A stretch of 64,000 bases of DNA from Mesostigma viride (lineage: Eukaryota > Streptophyta > Mesostigmatophyceae > Mesostigmatales > Mesostigmataceae). Within the stretch, counting starts at the first letter, position 1, and every line of letters begins with the position of its first letter. Under the pieces are notes generated by a model that was given only the letters and a program-made list of their open reading frames with translations, did not search any database and had not been told where the DNA came from. Position numbers and translations under genes: made by a program. This document shows, in pieces, positions 56,029 through 64,000 of the stretch. The stretch is from positions 714,734-778,733 of the forward strand of contig RPFO01000648.1 of the NCBI GenBank assembly GCA_009746045.1, written 5' to 3'.

Positions 56029-59000
56029 GGCACGGTAGAGGCCATGATTGAGGCACGGTAGAGGACATGATGGAGGCACGGTAGAGGCCGTGATGGAGGC
56101 ACGGTAGAGGCCGTGATGGAGGCACGGTAGAGGCCATGATGGAGGCACGGTAGAGGCCGTGATGGAGGCACGGTAGAGGCCGTGATGGAGGCACGGTAGA
56201 GGCCATGATGGAGGCACGGTAGAGGCCGTGATGGAGGCACGGTAGAGGCCGTGATGGAGGCACGGTAGAGGCCGTGATGGAGGCACGGTAGAGGACATGA
56301 TGGAGGCACGGTAGAGGCCGTGATGGAGGCACGGTAGAGGCCGTGATGGAGGCACGGTAGAGGACATGATTGAGGCACGGTAGAGGACATGATGGAGGCA
56401 CGGTAGAGGCCGTGATGGAGGCACGGTAGAGGCCATGATGGAGGCACGGTAGAGGCCGTGATTGAGGCACGGTAGAGGCCGTGATTGAGGCACGGTAGAG
56501 GCCGTGATGAGGCACGGTAGAGGCCGTGATGGAGGCACGGTAGAGGCCGTGATGGAGGCACGGTAGAGGCCGTGATGGAGGCACGGTAGAGGACATGGTT
56601 GAGGCACGGTAGAGGCCGTGATGGAGGCACGGTAGAGGCCGTGATGGAGGCACGGTAGAGGCCGTGATGGAGGCACGGTAGAGGACATGATGGAGGCACG
56701 GTAGAGGCCGTGATGGAGGCACGGTAGAGGCCGTGATGGAGGCACGGTAGAGGCCGTGATGGAGGCACGGTAGAGGCCGTGATGGAGGCACGGTAGAGGC
56801 CGTGATGGAGGCACGGTAGAGGCCGTGATGGAGGCACGGTAGAGGCCGTGATGGAGGCACGGTAGAGGCCATGATGGAGGCACGGTAGAGGCCATGATGG
56901 AGGCACGGTAGAGGCCGTGATGGAGGCACGGTAGAGGCCGTGATGGAGGCACGGTAGAGGCCGTGATGGAGGCACGGTAGAGGCCGTGATGGAGGCACGG
57001 TAGAGGCATGATGGAGGCACGGTAGAGGCCGTGATGGAGGCACGGTAGAGGCCGTGATGGAGGCACGGTAGAGGCCATGATGGAGGCACGGTAGAGGCCG
57101 TGATGGAGGCACAGAGGCCGTGATGGAGGCACGGTAGAGGCCGTGATGGAGGCACGGTAGAGGCCGTGATGGAGGCACGGTAGAGGCCGTGATGGAGGCA
57201 CGGTAGAGGCCGTGATGGAGGCACGGTAGAGGCCGTGATGGAGGCACGGTAGAGGCCGTGATGGAGGCACGGTAGAGGCCGTGATGGAGGCACGGTAGAG
57301 GCCGTGATGGAGGCACGGTAGAGGCCGTGATGGAGGCACGGTAGAGGCCGTGATGGAGGCACGGTAGAGGCCGTGATGGAGGCACGGTAGAGGCCGTGAT
57401 GGAGGCACGGTAGAGGCCGTGATGGAGGCACGGTAGAGGCCGTGATGGAGGCACGGTAGAGGCCGTGATGGAGGCACGGTAGAGGCATGATGGAGGCACG
57501 GTAGAGGCCGTGATGGAGGCACGGTAGAGGCATGATGGAGGCACGGTAGAGGCCGTGATGGAGGCACGGTAGAGGCCGTGATGGAGGCACGGTAGAGGCA
57601 TGATGGAGGCACGGTAGAGGCCGTGATGGAGGCACGGTAGAGGCCGTGATGGAGGCACGGTAGAGGCCGTGATGGAGGCACGGTAGAGGCCGTGATGGAG
57701 GCACGGTAGAGGCCGTGATGGAGGCACGGTAGAGGCCGTGATGGAGGCACGGTAGAGGCCGTGATGGAGGCACGGTAGAGGCCGTGATGGAGGCACGGTA
57801 GAGGCCGTGATGGAGGCACGGTAGAGGCCGTGATGGAGGCACGGTAGAGGCCGTGATGGAGGCACGGTAGAGGCCGTGATGGAGGCACGGTAGAGGCCGT
57901 GATGGAGGCACGGTAGAGGCATGATGGAGGCACGGTAGAGGCCGTGATGGAGGCACGGTAGAGGCCGTGATGGAGGCACGGTAGAGGCCGTGATGGAGGC
58001 ACGGTAGAGGCCGTGATGGAGGCACGGTAGAGGCCGTGATGGAGGCACGGTAGAGGCCATGATGGAGGCACGGTAGAGGCCGTGATGGAGGCACGGTAGA
58101 GGCCGTGATGGAGGCACGGTAGAGGCCGTGATGGAGGCACGGTAGAGGCCGTGATGGAGGCACGGTAGAGGCCGTGATGGAGGCACGGTAGAGGCCGTGA
58201 TGGAGGCACGGTAGAGGCCGTGATGGAGGCACGGTAGAGGCCGTGATGGAGGCACGGTAGAGGCCGTGATGGAGGCACGGTAGAGGCCGTGATGGAGGCA
58301 CGGTAGAGGCCGTGATGGAGGCACGGTAGAGGCCGTGATGGAGGCACGGTAGAGGCCGTGATGGAGGCACGGTAGAGGCCGTGATGGAGGCACGGTAGAG
58401 GCCGTGATGGAGGCACGGTAGAGGCCGTGATGGAGGCACGGTAGAGGCCGTGATGGAGGCACGGTAGAGGCCGTGATGGAGGCACGGTAGAGGCCGTGAT
58501 GGAGGCACGGTAGAGGCATGATGGAGGCACGGTAGAGGCCGTGATGGAGGCACGGTAGAGGCCGTGATGGAGGCACGGTAGAGGCCGTGATGGAGGCACG
58601 GTAGAGGCCGTGATGGAGGCACGGTAGAGGCCGTGATGGAGGCACGGTAGAGGCCGTGATGGAGGCACGGTAGAGGCCGTGATGGAGGCACGGTAGAGGC
58701 CGTGATGGAGGCACGGTAGAGGCCGTGATGGAGGCACGGTAGAGGCCGTGATGGAGGCACGGTAGAGGCCGTGATGGAGGCACGGTAGAGGCCGTGATGG
58801 AGGCACGGTAGAGGCCGTGATGGAGGCACGGTAGAGGCCGTGATGGAGGCACGGTAGAGGCCGTGATGGAGGCACGGTAGAGGCCGTGATGGAGGCACGG
58901 TAGAGGCCGTGATGGAGGCACGGTAGAGGCCGTGATGGAGGCACGGTAGAGGCCGTGATGGAGGCACGGTAGAGGCCGTGATGGAGGCACGGTAGAGGCC

Positions 59001-62000
59001 GTGATGGAGGCACGGTAGAGGCCGTGATGGAGGCACGGTAGAGGCCGTGATGGAGGCACGGTAGAGGCCGTGATGGAGGCACGGTAGAGGCCGTGATGGA
59101 GGCACGGTAGAGGCCGTGATGGAGGCACGGTAGAGGCCGTGATGGAGGCACGGTAGAGGCCGTGATGGAGGCACGGTAGAGGCCGTGATGGAGGCACGGT
59201 AGAGGCCGTGATGGAGGCACGGTAGAGGCCGTGATGGAGGCACGGTAGAGGCCGTGATGGAGGCACGGTAGAGGCCGTGATGGAGGCACGGTAGAGGCCG
59301 TGATGGAGGCACGGTAGAGGCCGTGATGGAGGCACGGTAGAGGCCGTGATGGAGGCACGGTAGAGGCCGTGATGGAGGCACGGTAGAGGCCGTGATGGAG
59401 GCACGGTAGAGGCCGTGATGGAGGCACGGTAGAGGCCGTGATGGAGGCACGGTAGAGGCCGTGATGGAGGCACGGTAGAGGCCGTGATGGAGGCACGGTA
59501 GAGGCCGTGATGGAGGCACGGTAGAGGCCGTGATGGAGGCACGGTAGAGGCCGTGATGGAGGCACGGTAGAGGCCGTGATGGAGGCACGGTAGAGGCCGT
59601 GATGGAGGCACGGTAGAGGCCGTGATGGAGGCACGGTAGAGGCCGTGATGGAGGCACGGTAGAGGCCGTGATGGAGGCACGGTAGAGGCCGTGATGGAGG
59701 CACGGTAGAGGCCGTGATGGAGGCACGGTAGAGGCCGTGATGGAGGCACGGTAGAGGCCGTGATGGAGGCACGGTAGAGGCCGTGATGGAGGCACGGTAG
59801 AGGCCGTGATGGAGGCACGGTAGAGGCCGTGATGGAGGCACGGTAGAGGCCGTGATGGAGGCACGGTAGAGGCCGTGATGGAGGCACGGTAGAGGCCGTG
59901 ATGGAGGCACGGTAGAGGCCGTGATGGAGGCACGGTAGAGGCCGTGATGGAGGCACGGTAGAGGCCGTGATGGAGGCACGGTAGAGGCCGTGATGGAGGC
60001 ACGGTAGAGGCCGTGATGGAGGCACGGTAGAGGCCGTGATGGAGGCACGGTAGAGGCCGTGATGGAGGCACGGTAGAGGCCGTGATGGAGGCACGGTAGA
60101 GGCCGTGATGGAGGCACGGTAGAGGCCGTGATGGAGGCACGGTAGAGGCCGTGATGGAGGCACGGTAGAGGCCGTGATGGAGGCACGGTAGAGGCCGTGA
60201 TGGAGGCACGGTAGAGGCCGTGATGGAGGCACGGTAGAGGCCGTGATGGAGGCACGGTAGAGGCCGTGATGGAGGCACGGTAGAGGCCGTGATGGAGGCA
60301 CGGTAGAGGCCGTGATGGAGGCACGGTAGAGGCCGTGATGGAGGCACGGTAGAGGCCGTGATGGAGGCACGGTAGAGGCCGTGATGGAGGCACGGTAGAG
60401 GCCGTGATGGAGGCACGGTAGAGGCCGTGATGGAGGCACGGTAGAGGCCGTGATGGAGGCACGGTAGAGGCCGTGATGGAGGCACGGTAGAGGCCGTGAT
60501 GGAGGCACGGTAGAGGCCGTGATGGAGGCACGGTAGAGGCCGTGATGGAGGCACGGTAGAGGCCGTGATGGAGGCACGGTAGAGGCCGTGATGGAGGCAC
60601 GGTAGAGGCCGTGATGGAGGCACGGTAGAGGCCGTGATGGAGGCACGGTAGAGGCCGTGATGGAGGCACGGTAGAGGCCGTGATGGAGGCACGGTAGAGG
60701 CCGTGATGGAGGCACGGTAGAGGCCGTGATGGAGGCACGGTAGAGGCCGTGATGGAGGCACGGTAGAGGCCGTGATGGAGGCACGGTAGAGGCCGTGATG
60801 GAGGCACGGTAGAGGCCGTGATGGAGGCACGGTAGAGGCCGTGATGGAGGCACGGTAGAGGCCGTGATGGAGGCACGGTAGAGGCCGTGATGGAGGCACG
60901 GTAGAGGCCGTGATGGAGGCACGGTAGAGGCCGTGATGGAGGCACGGTAGAGGCCGTGATGGAGGCACGGTAGAGGCCGTGATGGAGGCACGGTAGAGGC
61001 CGTGATGGAGGCACGGTAGAGGCCGTGATGGAGGCACGGTAGAGGCCGTGATGGAGGCACGGTAGAGGCCGTGATGGAGGCACGGTAGAGGCCGTGATGG
61101 AGGCACGGTAGAGGCCGTGATGGAGGCACGGTAGAGGCCGTGATGGAGGCACGGTAGAGGCCGTGATGGAGGCACGGTAGAGGCCGTGATGGAGGCACGG
61201 TAGAGGCCGTGATGGAGGCACGGTAGAGGCCGTGATGGAGGCACGGTAGAGGCCGTGATGGAGGCACGGTAGAGGCCGTGATGGAGGCACGGTAGAGGCC
61301 GTGATGGAGGCACGGTAGAGGCCGTGATGGAGGCACGGTAGAGGCCGTGATGGAGGCACGGTAGAGGCCGTGATGGAGGCACGGTAGAGGCCGTGATGGA
61401 GGCACGGTAGAGGCCGTGATGGAGGCACGGTAGAGGCCGTGATGGAGGCACGGTAGAGGCCGTGATGGAGGCACGGTAGAGGCCGTGATGGAGGCACGGT
61501 AGAGGCCGTGATGGAGGCACGGTAGAGGCCGTGATGGAGGCACGGTAGAGGCCGTGATGGAGGCACGGTAGAGGCCGTGATGGAGGCACGGTAGAGGCCG
61601 TGATGGAGGCACGGTAGAGGCCGTGATGGAGGCACGGTAGAGGCCGTGATGGAGGCACGGTAGAGGCCGTGATGGAGGCACGGTAGAGGCCGTGATGGAG
61701 GCACGGTAGAGGCCGTGATGGAGGCACGGTAGAGGCCGTGATGGAGGCACGGTAGAGGCCGTGATGGAGGCACGGTAGAGGCCGTGATGGAGGCACGGTA
61801 GAGGCCGTGATGGAGGCACGGTAGAGGCCGTGATGGAGGCACGGTAGAGGCCGTGATGGAGGCACGGTAGAGGCCGTGATGGAGGCACGGTAGAGGCCGT
61901 GATGGAGGCACGGTAGAGGCCGTGATGGAGGCACGGTAGAGGCCGTGATGGAGGCACGGTAGAGGCCGTGATGGAGGCACGGTAGAGGCCGTGATGGAGG

Positions 62001-64000
62001 CACGGTAGAGGCCGTGATGGAGGCACGGTAGAGGCCGTGATGGAGGCACGGTAGAGGCCGTGATGGAGGCACGGTAGAGGCCGTGATGGAGGCACGGTAG
62101 AGGCCGTGATGGAGGCACGGTAGAGGCCGTGATGGAGGCACGGTAGAGGCCGTGATGGAGGCACGGTAGAGGCCGTGATGGAGGCACGGTAGAGGCCGTG
62201 ATGGAGGCACGGTAGAGGCCGTGATGGAGGCACGGTAGAGGCCGTGATGGAGGCACGGTAGAGGCCGTGATGGAGGCACGGTAGAGGCCGTGATGGAGGC
62301 ACGGTAGAGGCCGTGATGGAGGCACGGTAGAGGCCGTGATGGAGGCACGGTAGAGGCCGTGATGGAGGCACGGTAGAGGCCGTGATGGAGGCACGGTAGA
62401 GGCCGTGATGGAGGCACGGTAGAGGCCGTGATGGAGGCACGGTAGAGGCCGTGATGGAGGCACGGTAGAGGCCGTGATGGAGGCACGGTAGAGGCCGTGA
62501 TGGAGGCACGGTAGAGGCCGTGATGGAGGCACGGTAGAGGCCGTGATGGAGGCACGGTAGAGGCCGTGATGGAGGCACGGTAGAGGCCGTGATGGAGGCA
62601 CGGTAGAGGCCGTGATGGAGGCACGGTAGAGGCCGTGATGGAGGCACGGTAGAGGCCGTGATGGAGGCACGGTAGAGGCCGTGATGGAGGCACGGTAGAG
62701 GCCGTGATGGAGGCACGGTAGAGGCCGTGATGGAGGCACGGTAGAGGCCGTGATGGAGGCACGGTAGAGGCCGTGATGGAGGCACGGTAGAGGCCGTGAT
62801 GGAGGCACGGTAGAGGCCGTGATGGAGGCACGGTAGAGGCCGTGATGGAGGCACGGTAGAGGCCGTGATGGAGGCACGGTAGAGGCCGTGATGGAGGCAC
62901 GGTAGAGGCCGTGATGGAGGCACGGTAGAGGCCGTGATGGAGGCACGGTAGAGGCCGTGATGGAGGCACGGTAGAGGCCGTGATGGAGGCACGGTAGAGG
63001 CCGTGATGGAGGCACGGTAGAGGCCGTGATGGAGGCACGGTAGAGGCCGTGATGGAGGCACGGTAGAGGCCGTGATGGAGGCACGGTAGAGGCCGTGATG
63101 GAGGCACGGTAGAGGCCGTGATGGAGGCACGGTAGAGGCCGTGATGGAGGCACGGTAGAGGCCGTGATGGAGGCACGGTAGAGGCCGTGATGGAGGCACG
63201 GTAGAGGCCGTGATGGAGGCACGGTAGAGGCCGTGATGGAGGCACGGTAGAGGCCGTGATGGAGGCACGGTAGAGGCCGTGATGGAGGCACGGTAGAGGC
63301 CGTGATGGAGGCACGGTAGAGGCCGTGATGGAGGCACGGTAGAGGCCGTGATGGAGGCACGGTAGAGGCCGTGATGGAGGCACGGTAGAGGCCGTGATGG
63401 AGGCACGGTAGAGGCCGTGATGGAGGCACGGTAGAGGCCGTGATGGAGGCACGGTAGAGGCCGTGATGGAGGCACGGTAGAGGCCGTGATGGAGGCACGG
63501 TAGAGGCCGTGATGGAGGCACGGTAGAGGCCGTGATGGAGGCACGGTAGAGGCCGTGATGGAGGCACGGTAGAGGCCGTGATGGAGGCACGGTAGAGGCC
63601 GTGATGGAGGCACGGTAGAGGCCGTGATGGAGGCACGGTAGAGGCCGTGATGGAGGCACGGTAGAGGCCGTGATGGAGGCACGGTAGAGGCCGTGATGGA
63701 GGCACGGTAGAGGCCGTGATGGAGGCACGGTAGAGGCCGTGATGGAGGCACGGTAGAGGCCGTGATGGAGGCACGGTAGAGGCCGTGATGGAGGCACGGT
63801 AGAGGCCGTGATGGAGGCACGGTAGAGGCCGTGATGGAGGCACGGTAGAGGCCGTGATGGAGGCACGGTAGAGGCCGTGATGGAGGCACGGTAGAGGCCG
63901 TGATGGAGGCACGGTAGAGGCCGTGATGGAGGCACGGTAGAGGCCGTGATGGAGGCACGGTAGAGGCCGTGATGGAGGCACGGTAGAGGCCGTGATGGAG
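56029..64000. repeat. 23-bp tandem array, about 346 copies, running off the window
   Basis: The unit starts GAGGCACGGTAGAGG and ends CCGTGATG. Variants (CCATGATG, ACATGATG, ACATGATTG, and a 21-bp form with GGCATGATG) are confined to about 56029-58520. From there to the end units look identical. On the minus strand no frame has a stop, giving three overlapping frames of more than 2600 codons that encode a 23-residue repeat (contains RPLPCLHHGLYRASI). Because transporter exons end at 55956 with an acceptor and the 5' exons are missing, the array most likely occupies one intron. The true length is unknown, and assembly collapse or expansion is possible. Confidence 0.95.

Noticed and set aside
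55689-63981. Three overlapping minus-strand frames of about 2650-2750 codons
   Set aside because: They are a 23-bp stop-free unit read in all phases. Only the left end of one (55854-55956) is a genuine transporter exon.

Overview
The window is nuclear DNA from an intron-rich, GC-rich eukaryote. Coding exons are rich in Ala, Gly and Arg, have GT-AG borders, and are separated by long low-complexity introns. A green-lineage flagellate alga is the best guess but is not proven. In favour: a TBC1D31/WDR67 homologue (a family tied to centriolar satellites and cilia), a degenerate plant-type CCCTAAA telomere-like patch at about 50.66 kb, a plant-like short lysophospholipid acyltransferase, and a small PRAT (Tim17/22/23) protein. 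No operons, ribosome-binding sites, CRISPR arrays or rRNA/tRNA genes were seen.

Layout. 0-8.5 kb is gene-poor: a diverged ~170-bp repeat, a 518-bp near-perfect palindrome, tetranucleotide blocks, a ~183-bp satellite, 8-bp minisatellites and a rearranged retroelement copy. 8.6-10.5 kb and 27.9-29.9 kb hold two colinear copies of a ~2-kb non-LTR retroelement that carries only an L1-ORF1-like gene. 10.7-15.8 kb (minus strand) is a five-exon ADP-ribosylglycohydrolase (DraG-like) gene. 16.9-24.3 kb (plus) is a 143-residue PRAT protein in six tiny exons; its introns hold four large tandem arrays. 26.3-27.7 kb is a nest of LINE 3' ends. 30.8-34.4 kb (minus) is a five-exon AGPAT/LPAT acyltransferase. 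35.5-43.9 kb (plus) is a five-exon TBC1D31-like gene. 44.2-44.6 kb is another LINE 3' end. 48.0-56.0 kb (minus) holds the last ten exons of an ABCB-type half-transporter whose 5' part lies beyond the window. From 56.03 kb to the edge runs a single ~8-kb array of a 23-bp unit, apparently inside an intron of that transporter.

The five spliced genes were assembled by hand from splice consensus, reading phase and family similarity. For the glycohydrolase core, PRAT gene, acyltransferase and TBC gene the exon lengths and phases close exactly. The genes have unrelated housekeeping roles (ADP-ribose removal, mitochondrial or plastid membrane import family, phospholipid acylation, ciliary trafficking, membrane export) and show no functional cluster. 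Two pairs are divergent and could share promoter regions: 15833-16935 and 34439-35467.

Most notable: (1) an ORF1-only, HAL1-like retroelement family that ends in a 25-nt hairpin. The same hairpin, with covarying base pairs, ends LINE ORF2 remnants in the window, suggesting mobilisation in trans by one reverse transcriptase. (2) An inverted/sense copy at 6.65-7.65 kb with the structure expected from twin priming. (3) Tandem arrays inside introns, several built from duplicated exon/donor junctions. (4) Zoned arrays whose neighbouring blocks differ by one base of the unit. The very long open frames over the 19-bp and 23-bp arrays are artefacts of stop-free units whose length is not a multiple of three.
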